A stretch of DNA of 64,000 nt from Saccharomycopsis malanga. Lineage: Eukaryota; Ascomycota; Saccharomycetes; Ascoideales; Saccharomycopsidaceae. Location: positions 2,418,001-2,482,000 of the forward strand of contig CP025325.1 of the NCBI GenBank assembly GCA_004014935.1, in the 5' to 3' direction. Positions 10,004 through 20,308 of this stretch are shown piece after piece. The notes beneath the pieces were generated by a model that did no database searches, was not told where the DNA came from, and worked only from the letters and a program-made list of their open reading frames with translations. Positions within the stretch are counted from its first letter, which is position 1. Each line of letters begins with the position of its first letter. The position numbers and the translations under genes are program-made.

Positions 10004-12754
10004 ATGGCTAAGAAACATGACCCTTTTGCCTCTCTCGAGGGGCCACCACCAAAGAAAAGATCTTTTTTGTCTTCTTTACTAGGAAAGGACAAGCCTGCAT
10101 CAACGGCGTCTTCTAAAAAAACCGCCGCTGCGTCTTCGAGCTCTTCAAAGGTTGCTACTACCAACGCTGAAGATACTGCCATTGACTCTAGTGCTGATGC
10201 AAGTGACGTTCAATACAAGTCTCCTTTCAGAGAAGAATCAACCACTAAGAAAGAAAAACCTTCTGATAGTTTACAAGATACCTACACTCCTCCGGATTTG
10301 CAGAAAAAATCCAAAACTCCAAAAAATTTCACTTCGGGTACTAAACTCACTCAGGAATTACCAAAATCCTCAAGAAGATTTTCTTGGAGAAACCTTTTCA
10401 AATCCTCTTCAGGATCAGCCAAGCCAAAAACCGATACCGTTAAGGAAGAGACCGGTGTCGATGCTACTGTGAAATCATCTACTTCTATAGCTAGCAAAGA
10501 GGTTGCGAAAGCCAAGGCAGTAGCAGAAACTGAAAAGCAATTGGTTTCAAACGATCTGACTGAAGAGCAAAACAAGGAATTGAACAATGTTGAAAGAAAG
10601 GCTTCAGCCGACAATTCGATTGATGTTTCTAAGACTGAGCCAAAAACTGCTGTTGTTTCTGAAAATGATACTCTTGATCCAAAACTTGAAATCAATGACG
10701 CTAACAGAGAGACTCCTGTAGTCAATGGGGTCATTTTAGGAGAAAAGCCTAGTTTCGTAGCTGATGAGAAAGACGACAAACCTGAAATTATTGATTTGGA
10801 TGAGGATAAGCAACCTAAGAGTGCTACTGACTCAGTTGCTGAGGAGAAGCTTGATGTGGCTAAGAATCAACCTGAAGTTACAAAGGAGGTTCAGAGTGAG
10901 CCAGTTCATGTTGCTGCCGTCGTTCCAAAGAGCTCCGGTGCTTCTAGTATCAAAGAAAAAGAAAACAGGGACGATGCCAAGTTGAAGCTTAATGGAAACC
11001 ACCAGGACGTTGATGTTGGTGCTGGTTTACAAGTCAAGCAAGATGAATTGTTAAAGGTCGCTAAGGATAAAGTTGAACCTGTTTTAATGACTTTGGATGA
11101 TAATGCTAAGAAACAGCAACAGACTGATGAGGATTACAAGGAGTACAAAAAACAAGAGAGACAACTCAAACACGAGAATAAGCTTCAAAAATTGAAAGAA
11201 AAGAATGAGAACAAGTATACCAAAAAGGAAACTAAGTACAACACCAAAATCCAAGAATTGAAGGACAAAATTGCTTCTTTAGAAGGCAAAATTTCTTCAG
11301 CTAAAGAACAACATAAGAAGGACTTAGAAGAGACCAAAGCAAAGCATGAACAGTCTTTGAAGGAAGAAGAAGAAAAGTTCAAGAATGATAAAGAGACTTT
11401 GATCAAGGAGCACGAATTGTTGAAGGAAAAGAAAGAAAAGGAACTTGAAGAGTTAATTTCTAACCAGAAGAAATCTAAAATGTCTATTAAGTTGTTAGAA
11501 TCTAAAAAGTCGGAATTTGAAACTAAGTCAAAGTTGTTAGGAGTAGAAATTGAAGAATTGGAGAGTAACATTACTGAAAAGAAAGCTGCCCTTAAGGATT
11601 TGACAGAAGCACACGAGGAGCATAAAGCAAAAATTGCCAAACTAACCAAAACTCATGATGAAACCGCCAACAAACTTGCCAAAGAAGCTGCTAAACAAGC
11701 TAAGTTGGACAGTAAAGGCGAATCACAGTTGGGTGAAATCAATGCTATTCATGATTCCATCAAGTTGTACGAGACTCAGTTAGCTACACTTAAGAAGGAA
11801 TCTGCTGATAGAAGCGAAACTTATAAAGCTTTGAAAAAGAATCTTGAAGACCAAAAGAAGTTTGATGCTTTGTTAGAGGAGTCTAAATTGAAAAAGGACG
11901 AGGAAATGGAAAGTTTTTTGCCAAAGCAGAAGACTGTGAAACCTGTTGCTACTGACGAACCTGAAACTAGAAGTATACCAGATATTACAGATTCCCCAAC
12001 CACCAAAGCTGCTATTTTTGTTGGTGGTGATAGTATTTCACCTCCTACTGAAGCAAAGCAGCCAGTTGAAACACTTATGGCAGATCAACCAACCAAAACT
12101 CCGGCTATCAAGCCGGCTGAAGCTGTTAATGCTAATACAACTGGAGCAACTGCAAAGGCAGTTGAAAAACCAGTCGAAGCCCCTAAAGAAGCCATTACCG
12201 AACCTGAGCCTGTTATCGCTACTCAAGAGCAACCTTTGGAGGATGCGCTCAATGAGGCAGGTGCTGAAATCCCTTTTGCTGCTGAAAACACTCAAAGCAC
12301 TTCTGGAGGTGTACTCGCCAAGGTTGCTGATGCTGCTAATAGCGCTGCCACAGCTGCAAGTACAGCTGCCGCTTCTACTGTCGCTGCTATTACCCCAACA
12401 AAAGCTGAACCAGAGCTAGAGCCAAAAGTGGATTCAACCAACCTTACTGGAAAAACTGAATTAGTCACCGAATCTACAGCCGGTGGCGTTGGAAAGGTAA
12501 CTGAGAAACTTGTGGATGCTCCTGTTTCTTCAAGGGCTATTGCTGATGATGCCCCAACCTCTGCTTCACCTACAGCAGAAACTTCCTCTCCTGTTAAACA
12601 AGCTGAAGTAACAGAAGTTGATAATACTGATGATGCTGGCAACGTTGGTAATAATACTCCTAACGTTTCCGACACTGAAGCTCAGTCAGCCCCATTAAAC
12701 ACTAACAAAAATAAAAAGAAGAACAAAAAGAAGAAGAAGAAGGGTAAGAAATAA
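10004..12754 (+). CDS. Unrecognised Lys/Glu-rich coiled-coil protein
   Basis: A 916-aa protein with a clear three-part build. The N-terminal 350 residues are Ser/Lys-rich and disordered, opening MAKKHDPFASLEGPPPKKRS with two short basic-hydrophobic patches (SFLSSLLGKDK and RFSWRNLFKSSS). Residues of about 370-640 form a long heptad-rich coiled coil (KYNTKIQELKDKIASLEGK and similar). The last 270 residues are an Ala/Glu/Thr/Pro-rich tail ending in a polylysine cluster (KNKKKNKKKKKKGKK). The organisation recalls eisosome or cortex scaffold proteins of yeasts, but I see no diagnostic motif and assign no name. The ATG at 10004 follows a CT-rich leader. The 3' neighbour GVP36 is convergent. Confidence 0.85.
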   Translation: MAKKHDPFASLEGPPPKKRSFLSSLLGKDKPASTASSKKTAAASSSSSKVATTNAEDTAIDSSADASDVQYKSPFREESTTKKEKPSDSLQDTYTPPDLQKKSKTPKNFTSGTKLTQELPKSSRRFSWRNLFKSSSGSAKPKTDTVKEETGVDATVKSSTSIASKEVAKAKAVAETEKQLVSNDLTEEQNKELNNVERKASADNSIDVSKTEPKTAVVSENDTLDPKLEINDANRETPVVNGVILGEKPSFVADEKDDKPEIIDLDEDKQPKSATDSVAEEKLDVAKNQPEVTKEVQSEPVHVAAVVPKSSGASSIKEKENRDDAKLKLNGNHQDVDVGAGLQVKQDELLKVAKDKVEPVLMTLDDNAKKQQQTDEDYKEYKKQERQLKHENKLQKLKEKNENKYTKKETKYNTKIQELKDKIASLEGKISSAKEQHKKDLEETKAKHEQSLKEEEEKFKNDKETLIKEHELLKEKKEKELEELISNQKKSKMSIKLLESKKSEFETKSKLLGVEIEELESNITEKKAALKDLTEAHEEHKAKIAKLTKTHDETANKLAKEAAKQAKLDSKGESQLGEINAIHDSIKLYETQLATLKKESADRSETYKALKKNLEDQKKFDALLEESKLKKDEEMESFLPKQKTVKPVATDEPETRSIPDITDSPTTKAAIFVGGDSISPPTEAKQPVETLMADQPTKTPAIKPAEAVNANTTGATAKAVEKPVEAPKEAITEPEPVIATQEQPLEDALNEAGAEIPFAAENTQSTSGGVLAKVADAANSAATAASTAAASTVAAITPTKAEPELEPKVDSTNLTGKTELVTESTAGGVGKVTEKLVDAPVSSRAIADDAPTSASPTAETSSPVKQAEVTEVDNTDDAGNVGNNTPNVSDTEAQSAPLNTNKNKKKNKKKKKKGKK

Positions 12755-13518
12755 ACTTTTTTGATATTTCCATGAATATATTCTTTAACGCTTGTCATCT
12801 TTGTTTAAGGGCTAAGTGACAATATTTCAAAATTAAAAATGTGAAAAAAAAAAACAATAATAAAAACAATCAAACGAAGAAGAAAAATGTTGTTTCAGAC
12901 TTTTTAGTATACTATTGTACTTTTTTTGACAAGCTTAGTTTTTCATAAATTGTCGCTTTCTTTGCTTTTGAATTTGAATTTTTGATTTGTGGATTATTTT
13001 TTTCCCTAATTTCGTATCCTTTTTTTTTGGTTTTCTCTTATTGAAGTTTTTATTGTGTATTACTTTATCCTTTTTTCCATTTCTGAATAATTTTGTTTAT
13101 AATTATATTATTTTTAATTTCATTCGAGACTTGTAATCCAGGCACTTGATAGTACCAAAGTTTCAGTAGCCTACAAGCTTTCAATGACATGGGACATTCA
13201 TGAGGAGGTGTTTAATTTTTGAAACCCAATTATTCATATATGTGGATAGCAACATCCAACCTCTGTATTTATGCAAAACATCCTGTCTCACAATCACATA
13301 CGATAGTAAAGTGTGTAGTAAGAAACTAGAGGAATAAAAACATACAGTCATATATGTTCAAATTGAAGGCAAAAACATGTTAACCTCACAAATTGTTCAT
13401 AGGAAGTACATAAAAAACAATGTATAAAAAAAAAATTACGCAATTCGAACGAAGATAAATTTAAAAATTGAAAAAACAGTTTGAATAACAAATAAACAAA
13501 AGTAACTAAAAAACAAGC
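12755..13518. other. Convergent 3' region
   Basis: 764 bp of AT-rich sequence with long T and A runs between two gene ends; it presumably holds both polyadenylation regions. No gene or repeat seen. Confidence 0.4.
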
Positions 13519-14682
13519 CTACTTGGCGGCATTCTCATCATCATCTTCCTCTTCCTCTTCATCGTCATCGTCTTCCTCGTCATCATCTTCCTCTACAGGA
13601 ATTTCATCAATTTGTTTCAACAACTTCTCGAGTTCACTGGCAGCAGCCTTGTAGTAATTTAACTGAACAGTAGTCAATACCTTGACCAAGTTGATTGACT
13701 CTGCCGGATTCAAAAACTTCTTCATAGACTTCACAGCAATGGTTGTCTTATTGACCAAGTCATCTTCAGCAGCTTCCAACTTACTGTTTAAATCTTCAAT
13801 GTATTTTTGATGTTTGGTCAACTCTGATTCTTTAAGCGATTTGTCCAATTGCTCATCCTTGGCCAACTTTTCAACTTGTTCATCCGCAATCTTGATTTCG
13901 AAACGGATATGGTCCAAATTGTATCTAGAGTTTTCCACATTTCTTCTGTTTTTCAACGTCTCCTTAAAAATCTTGTCTAAAGATTCTTGTATTTTACTAT
14001 TAAATTTGTTAATTATAAGACTGTCCTGTTCCAATCTTTTGTTGCCAACAGCTTTTTGAGCATCTGCAAGTTTCAACAACACCTTGGCAAAAGAATCCTC
14101 TTCCTCTGTTTCTTCTTTAGCAGCACCATCCTTGGAAGCTTCATCCTCAGCCTCTTCAACTTTGATTTGTTTCAACAATGAGTCTCTGGAAGTTTTAGCA
14201 GCCTTTGCCAAAGCATGAGCCAATGTCTTAGGCACTTGATGGCTGCTTGGTTTAGACAATATTTTTTCGGCTTCCTTGGTGGTACCAGCTTGGGAAAGCT
14301 CTTGAAACTTTTCAGAAAATGTCTTTGAAAAATCTGTGAACGATTCCTTGATGTTTGGTGGATAGTCATAAGATTCAATCTCATAAGTCTGCGTCACTTC
14401 CAAGAGCTTCTTATAGACATTTCTCAAAGCATCCACTTTCTTTTCCAACAACAAATAATCTTCTGGCAACTTGCTCACATCTTCAATACCTCCGAATCTC
14501 TCCTTAACCAAATCAAGCGCATTCTTTGTCAATGGTTGTAAATTGTCGCTGAACCCCCTAACATCCTTGGATATCTCCTTGAGGGAGCCTTGGACAGTGC
14601 TGGAGATGTTGGTCGACAACTTCTGAAAGTCGACATTGAAATCCTTTGGGATCTGGAAACTTTTAGCGAAGTTGAAAGCCAT
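13519..14682 (-). CDS. GVP36: BAR-domain protein of the Gvp36 family
   Basis: Gvp36 is a membrane-bending BAR protein of Golgi-derived vesicles, involved in vesicular trafficking and endocytosis in S. cerevisiae. The match is clear in the first half: SKLPEDYLLLEKKVDALRN, then YEIESYDYPPNIKESFTDFS, VPKTLAHALAKAA, and in the C-terminal half VLTTVQLNYYKAAA. Start: the ATG at 14680-14682 (MAFNFAKSFQIP) is used; the four in-frame codons before it begin with TTG. At 387 aa it is longer than the yeast protein (326 aa), because of an inserted acidic segment near residue 190 and a C-terminal tail of almost pure Asp and Glu. Divergently transcribed from TIM50. Confidence 0.88.
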   Translation of the reverse strand: MAFNFAKSFQIPKDFNVDFQKLSTNISSTVQGSLKEISKDVRGFSDNLQPLTKNALDLVKERFGGIEDVSKLPEDYLLLEKKVDALRNVYKKLLEVTQTYEIESYDYPPNIKESFTDFSKTFSEKFQELSQAGTTKEAEKILSKPSSHQVPKTLAHALAKAAKTSRDSLLKQIKVEEAEDEASKDGAAKEETEEEDSFAKVLLKLADAQKAVGNKRLEQDSLIINKFNSKIQESLDKIFKETLKNRRNVENSRYNLDHIRFEIKIADEQVEKLAKDEQLDKSLKESELTKHQKYIEDLNSKLEAAEDDLVNKTTIAVKSMKKFLNPAESINLVKVLTTVQLNYYKAAASELEKLLKQIDEIPVEEDDDEEDDDDEEEEEDDDENAAK

Positions 14683-15007
14683 TTTTGATGTCAATTAAAG
14701 AAAATACTTATCGCCAATTGGTAATTATTGCTGTTTAATACCAGCTTAACAGATCAACAGGTCTTTTGCTATTGTCGGAACAGGTGTATGGGTGAATATA
14801 TAAAAACCCAGACATTACAATGTGGGCTCACAACCGTGTATCACGTGAACCAATCCTTCGATAATTTTTTCATCGACAAAGTTGGTAAGGTGACAATAAT
14901 ATGAAGAGAGAAGATGGGAGGGAGTTGGTACATATTCAGGAAAATAGTGGATTAATTTTCAATTAGACTAAAGAGTTGTTTGTGGAATTACCGAATTGTA
15001 ACACGTA
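14683..15007. promoter_or_regulatory. Divergent promoter, GVP36 / TIM50
   Basis: 325 bp between two outward-facing genes. It holds one palindromic CACGTG at 14842-14847, the type of site bound by Cbf1-like bHLH factors, and a TATA-like ATATATAAA near 14797. Confidence 0.45.
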
Positions 15008-16450
15008 ATGTCTTATATTAGGGTTTCGTCTGCGTTTTCGCAGAGGGTGTTGTCCAGAGTGGTTGAACAACAACATCACGCCATGGCTTTCAGAGCATTT
15101 CAAGCTGTATCGACTCCAAAACGAGTTTTGTTAAAGCAACAGCAACGTAACTATGCGGACAAGAAATCTGAGCAACCATCTTCAATTTTGAATGACGATT
15201 TGTTGAGTAAGGCTGGTTTTGACATTGACCAAATTGACGCGGAAAAAGCTGCTGGTAATGGTGCTTCAGGAGGTGAATCTGGCTCAGAAGCTGGCAAGGA
15301 GGAAGGATCTAAGCCTAGAAAAAAAAGCAAGAGAAGCGCCAAAACTTCAGGTGATTTGAAGAGAGAAAGATGGGCTAATATTTTCTACTTGGTGCTTTTT
15401 GCCGGAGCTGGTGCTGGTGTCACTTACATGGTGAGAAATTGGGATGAAGGCGAAAACCAGCATTTGGAACCAGGCGAAAAACCAATTGAAGATGGATACA
15501 CCCCATCTTTGATGTATCAACGTTTCAAAAAGAGATGGAAGTCTGTTTTCAATTTGTTTTCCGAACCAGGTACTGAGAAATTGTTACCAGATCCAGCTCC
15601 AGAACCATACAGAAGACCATTAACACTTGTTTTGTCCTTGGAAGATCTTTTGGTACATTCAGACTGGAGTCCTCAGGGAGGTTGGAGAACTGCCAAGAGA
15701 CCTGGGTTGGATTACTTCTTACTTTATTTGAGTAGTTATTATGAGCTTGTGTTATTTACTGACAATTATTTGATGTATGTTGAGAAAACTATACAAAAAT
15801 TGGATCCACATAATGCTTATTTTGCATACATTTTGAGTAAAGAAGCTGCCAAGTACAAGAACAAAAAGGTTGTGAAGGATTTGTCTCTTTTGAACAGAGA
15901 TCTTGGAAAAGTTATCATTATGGACACCAAACCAGAACATTACTCTTTGCAGCCAGAAAACGCTATTCCAGTTAAACCATGGGATGGTAAACCAGACGAC
16001 AAATTGATTTCTTATATCCCATTTTTGGAATGGTTGGCTTTCCAACAGAACTTGAAAGATGTCAGACCAGTTCTTAATTCTTTTAAAGACAAAGAAAAGA
16101 TTCCAGAAGAATTCGCTGTACGTGAAGCAAAGTTACGTGAACAGTTCATGAAAGAGGTTGAACAACAAAATGTTGGCGCCAACTCTTGGGCTGCCAAATT
16201 GTTGGGTTTGCCTGTTTCTAAAGTTCCCCCAAAAATGCCATTGGACTTTTACAGAGAACAAGGTCAGGAGTCTTACAGAAAATTGAAAGAATACTTGGAT
16301 CACCATTTGGCCGCAGAAGAAGCAAAGAGCAAAGAGTTGTTGGCTAACCAAAAAGTCACTTTGAACTCTTTGCTTATAGATGGTGTCAACCCTCAAGAAT
16401 TGATCCTCCAACAACAGGCAAAGGAAGCACAAGAGGCTGAGAAAAAATGA
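15008..16450 (+). CDS. TIM50: Tim50, receptor subunit of the TIM23 presequence translocase
   Basis: Tim50 spans the mitochondrial inner membrane, binds presequences in the intermembrane space and passes them to the Tim23 channel. The 480-aa protein begins with an Arg-rich, acid-poor presequence (cleavage plausible near RNYA, residues 48-50). A charged matrix segment follows, then one membrane span at about 122-142 (WANIFYLVLFAGAGAGVTYM). The FCP1/NIF-like domain runs from about 200 to 345 (RRPLTLVLSLEDLLVHSDW, GWRTAKRPGLDYFL, YELVLFTDN, IMDTKPEHY). The phosphatase motif DxDxT is replaced by LSLEDL, so it is catalytically inert, as in other Tim50 proteins. Start ATG at 15008; the other candidate Met is within the presequence. 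Confidence 0.95.
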   Translation: MSYIRVSSAFSQRVLSRVVEQQHHAMAFRAFQAVSTPKRVLLKQQQRNYADKKSEQPSSILNDDLLSKAGFDIDQIDAEKAAGNGASGGESGSEAGKEEGSKPRKKSKRSAKTSGDLKRERWANIFYLVLFAGAGAGVTYMVRNWDEGENQHLEPGEKPIEDGYTPSLMYQRFKKRWKSVFNLFSEPGTEKLLPDPAPEPYRRPLTLVLSLEDLLVHSDWSPQGGWRTAKRPGLDYFLLYLSSYYELVLFTDNYLMYVEKTIQKLDPHNAYFAYILSKEAAKYKNKKVVKDLSLLNRDLGKVIIMDTKPEHYSLQPENAIPVKPWDGKPDDKLISYIPFLEWLAFQQNLKDVRPVLNSFKDKEKIPEEFAVREAKLREQFMKEVEQQNVGANSWAAKLLGLPVSKVPPKMPLDFYREQGQESYRKLKEYLDHHLAAEEAKSKELLANQKVTLNSLLIDGVNPQELILQQQAKEAQEAEKK

Positions 16451-17201
16451 GCTGTTGAAATGTAACTATTTTCCATAAACCTATATGATAAATGCTTTTT
16501 ATCATAAACATTATGTCAAAAAAATGCCATGACTTTTTTATTTTCAATTTTTTTTCGATATTTTTGTCTTTTTATGCCTTGTTCTTGAAAGCTTACGAGG
16601 ATCATTTACTCCAGTCTTTGCTCTTTTTTCTCCTTTGAATTGCACCCAGTTGATTTGAATGTTAATACATGTACATATATTTTCAAATGATTTAATAGTT
16701 TGTAATAAAGGGGAGTGGTCATTATAACATTTAGAAATTTGTTTTTTTATCTTGATGTGTTGTTGTAGTTTAATGCAAATGGTGCTTCTATCAATTGCTA
16801 TAGACTAATATTCAGTAAAAGTGGAAAGAGAAAAGAAAATAATCGAATTGAAACTTGTTATACACTTCTCCCTTTACATCCGTATCTAATATTTATCGCC
16901 TTTAGTATACGTCGCTTCTTATTGAACGTCTGCTCAAGACTTAGTCAAACATCTATCAACTATAGGACCCACCAAGTATCTTCAAGTGTCTCTGGTGTTA
17001 TGAGCTCTGCTAGGGTATTTTTTCACTTGAAAAACAAATAAATTCTTATTTATCATAGTGAATAATGGGTTAAATCACTGATATTGTTTTGAGTACTTTA
17101 CTTCTGGCGAGTCATTTTTACTATTAATCGAAGAGCATCAACCGGTCCAATAAGATAATTTGCCTCTATTTTTAACTGGTTAAGGTTCGCTGAAGGATAT
17201 A
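16451..17201 (+). promoter_or_regulatory. Intergenic region, SWC3 promoter side
   Basis: About 750 bp, T-rich near the TIM50 end. I find no RNA gene, repeat or plausible ORF. Confidence 0.35.
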
Positions 17202-20066
17202 ATGCCTCCGAAAAGAAGAACAACTGTTACTGAGGAACGCGTGCCTGATGGACCGCCCGTGATTAACACCAGTTCCCCCGTCAGTACAAGATCTTTGCGG
17301 TCTAGACGATCTACCAACGTTAATTATAATGATTCAATGAAAACGGAGGATTTTAGTGACTCTGAACAAAGAACCAGCAGGTCTGGAAAGAGAAGTAGAT
17401 CAAGTACAGCGCAACCAGAAAATAAAATAAAAGAAATTAATGATGATGACGAAGAAGAAGAAGATGATGATGAAGAAAAAGAAGAAAAACATAACAAAAT
17501 AGTAAAACGACCATTCAAGGTAGTTGACAAAATACCGGTGTCCTATTCCAGACCTATTTACTCAAAGATAAAGACACCATTGTCTATAAAAGACAGTGCC
17601 GTATTATATTTTACTTTGAAGCTGTCTCGTCAGTGGTGGCTCGCCAACAAAGCAATGTTCGAGCTTTATTGGTCAAAGCATCTTGACAAATTCAAACCTA
17701 GTAGCAAAGGGGATGATGAGCGCAGATCCAATATGAGAGACAAGATGAATAAGTTGTGTGACTGTGTGATGGTTGCAGGGCCTCATAATTTTGAAGTCCG
17801 GCTATTTATTTTAAAAAATGACGAGATAGAAAAAGAGCATGAACTCATGTTGAAAAAGAAAAAAGATATGAAGCTCCAAAAAAGAGTTGCCAGAGAAGAA
17901 GAAGCAAAAAAGAAACTTGAAATGAGAAAATTGAAAGAAAATAGACTTGGTAGTAATATGAATTCTACGTGGAAATCCGACATGAACAACATAGTTCGGC
18001 CTTCTTTTCATGGAGGTCCACAAATGCCTATTCATTCACTGGGTTTCAAGCCCTATTCCACAGGTCCTGTCCCTGCTGTAGAGCCTAAGACAGTGAAGGC
18101 AGAAATACAGCCGTCTACTATCTCTAGCACTACCGTAAAACCAACTGAACCCGCTAAAATTTTGGACAGCAATCTTACAAAGACTACCAATGATGGATCC
18201 ACAGATGTAAATGAAAAGACAATTGAAAATAAGGTGGTTGAGCAGAATGTAGTTAAAAAAACTGACGATAAAAAGGCAGATGTATCAAAAATCAAATTAA
18301 TTCCAAAAAATCAGGAGATACAAGGAAGTGGAAAAGTAGATACTAACAATACCACATTAAAAAAACCTGCTTCTAATGCAAACATCACATCATCATCTGC
18401 TCCGAGTGTGATGTTAGTTTCCAATAATTCAAATTCTACTCCGTCATCTAATAATTCCACTCCTGCTCCTTCTGCTCCTTCTGCTCCTTCTGCTCCTTCT
18501 GCTCCTTCTGCTCCTTCTGCTCCTTCTGCTCCTTCTGCTCCTTCTGCTCCTTCTGCTCCTTCTGCTCCTGTCCTATCAAAGCCAAAGAGTACTAGTGATA
18601 TAATGCAGAGCCCTGAAAACACAATTATGATTAAAAACTTGAATTCTATCGCGAGAATTGATCCTTATTTAGACACTTTGATGAAGATTGTAGCATCTGG
18701 CAGGTCGAGCCCTAGCCAGATCCATGAGTTTCAGGGATACATCAGAAAGGCAAGAGATATGGGAAGACGTGGTATTGATGATCCGAGAGTGTTTTTCAAA
18801 CAGTTAGAAATTGAGAGAATACGTGAAGCTGGCATCAACCCTCACATTCCTTGGGGAGTTAATGGAATGAGTGGAATCAATGTCAATAGAAACCATATGC
18901 TTGATCAACACAGACAACCAGGTAGACCAAAAAAATATAACGAGGAAAACGATCCAAAGTTGAAAAAGCCAAAGAAAGAACCAAAATCAAAATTGTTTAA
19001 AGATCTCAAATCAAAACAACTCAAAGAGCAGAAACTTACAGCTTTTCAAGAACGTTATGTGAATAATGCTGATCTAGTTTTTGAATTCAGTGAAAGTCCT
19101 GCTGAAAGATTTAGAGTTCCAAAGGAATCCATTATTGAGACTTTAAACGATAACTGTATTTTAGTATCTTATATTGTGATCAATGACCAGAAATCAAAGG
19201 ATCTTCTTGAAAGTGTGTTAAAAGCCGAAGAGGAGAAGGGAAAGATAGAAGAGGGTCAACAAGCAGAGCAAAACAAAGAGGAAGAAACAAAACAAACCAA
19301 TAGCACAAGCGAACAAAATAGTAATGAGATAAATCTGAAGGAGGATGTTAGTGCAGAAATTAAAGAAGTAGGTGCGGATGTACAGGTTACTGAAAACATG
19401 GTTGTCAATGATAACGAAGAAAATAAAGCCCAAGAGACAACTGCTGAAGGCGGTGACTCAAAGGATACAAATGACCAAGAAGCCGACGTTACAGAAGCGG
19501 TTGATGGATCAACTAAAGATAATGAAGGAAATTCGAAAGATGAAGAGGCCAAAATTGAACCTGCCAAACAAGCTCCTAAAAAGAAGACACCAAAAAGGCG
19601 GCCAAAGAGAAGATATGCTCCTCGAAAAACAAGAAAAACCACTGTAGCAGAAAGAAAACCAAAGGAGAATGACTCCGACAGCGAGGTATATTCGGATGAG
19701 GAAGATGTTGAGAAGGACGACGAAGAAAAGGAAGAAGATAAAATAAAGTATGTTGCGACCACTATAATGTTTCTGGAAGTGCCAAAACGTTACATTCAGT
19801 TGATTGAAAACAGTTTTGCAGATCAACAAAAGGTTTACAAGAAGATGGAAACCATCATTAAAAACGGTATCAAAGAACCGTCTTATTACGTATGGTATTC
19901 TCTTGATGGATACCAGGATGAGCAGGTAGCAGAGACATTGAGATATCAGCTTAGCGAAGCAGAAAACTCAAAAGAGAAGAAGAGATACAACAAATCCAAA
20001 TCAGCGGATGCGGGTGAAAGTTCTAATGTTACAACTACTGATGTCAAGATTGAGAACTTAAAGTAG
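17202..20066 (+). CDS. SWC3: Swc3, subunit of the SWR1 chromatin remodeller
   Basis: SWR1 exchanges H2A for H2A.Z in nucleosomes. The 954-aa protein matches Swc3 in separate blocks with long low-complexity spacers. The N-terminal Swc3 domain is at about 125-215 (SIKDSAVLYFTLKLSRQWW, MRDKMNKLCDCVMVAGPHNF, EVRLFILKNDEIE). A Lys/Glu helix follows, then a short block near 475-520 (IARIDPYLDTLMKIVASGRS). Next comes LTAFQERYVNNADLVFEFSE near 612, and last the C-terminal block SYYVWYSLDGYQDEQVAETL near 895. S. cerevisiae Swc3 is 625 aa; the excess is Ser/Thr/Pro- and Glu-rich linker, including a perfect SAP repeat. Start ATG at 17202, MPPKRR. Confidence 0.9.
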   Translation: MPPKRRTTVTEERVPDGPPVINTSSPVSTRSLRSRRSTNVNYNDSMKTEDFSDSEQRTSRSGKRSRSSTAQPENKIKEINDDDEEEEDDDEEKEEKHNKIVKRPFKVVDKIPVSYSRPIYSKIKTPLSIKDSAVLYFTLKLSRQWWLANKAMFELYWSKHLDKFKPSSKGDDERRSNMRDKMNKLCDCVMVAGPHNFEVRLFILKNDEIEKEHELMLKKKKDMKLQKRVAREEEAKKKLEMRKLKENRLGSNMNSTWKSDMNNIVRPSFHGGPQMPIHSLGFKPYSTGPVPAVEPKTVKAEIQPSTISSTTVKPTEPAKILDSNLTKTTNDGSTDVNEKTIENKVVEQNVVKKTDDKKADVSKIKLIPKNQEIQGSGKVDTNNTTLKKPASNANITSSSAPSVMLVSNNSNSTPSSNNSTPAPSAPSAPSAPSAPSAPSAPSAPSAPSAPSAPSAPVLSKPKSTSDIMQSPENTIMIKNLNSIARIDPYLDTLMKIVASGRSSPSQIHEFQGYIRKARDMGRRGIDDPRVFFKQLEIERIREAGINPHIPWGVNGMSGINVNRNHMLDQHRQPGRPKKYNEENDPKLKKPKKEPKSKLFKDLKSKQLKEQKLTAFQERYVNNADLVFEFSESPAERFRVPKESIIETLNDNCILVSYIVINDQKSKDLLESVLKAEEEKGKIEEGQQAEQNKEEETKQTNSTSEQNSNEINLKEDVSAEIKEVGADVQVTENMVVNDNEENKAQETTAEGGDSKDTNDQEADVTEAVDGSTKDNEGNSKDEEAKIEPAKQAPKKKTPKRRPKRRYAPRKTRKTTVAERKPKENDSDSEVYSDEEDVEKDDEEKEEDKIKYVATTIMFLEVPKRYIQLIENSFADQQKVYKKMETIIKNGIKEPSYYVWYSLDGYQDEQVAETLRYQLSEAENSKEKKRYNKSKSADAGESSNVTTTDVKIENLK
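18471..18569 (+). repeat. Perfect 9-bp tandem repeat (11 copies) inside SWC3
   Basis: TCTGCTCCT is repeated eleven times without a mismatch, coding for (Ser-Ala-Pro)11 in the disordered linker between Swc3 blocks. Exact identity at synonymous positions points to recent slippage expansion. Confidence 0.9.
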
Positions 20067-20296
20067 AAATGTTTTTTATATGGCTTATGTAATGATTAAT
20101 GTTCACTAATGACTTAAACTTATATGACGGTTAATTGCTAATGTGTAGATTGTCTGTCAAACTCTACAAATCAGACTTCGTTTTGTTAGGAGCTCGACGA
20201 GGCTTAATGATTTGTTGCAACGTGTTTCGTTATGTTTTGTACAAGCATTTATATTTCTTTCAAATCGCCTTTACAACACTGCCCTTGTACTATATA

Positions 20297-20308
20297 TCCA
20301 TTGTTTTT
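20297..20308. repeat. Target-site duplication, left copy
   Basis: TCCATTGTTTTT here is repeated exactly at 20601-20612, on either side of the SINE-like element. Confidence 0.65.

Noticed and set aside
18311-18622. Antisense ORF of Gly-Ala-Glu repeats
   Set aside because: It is the reverse reading of the 9-bp repeat inside SWC3 and has no independent support.
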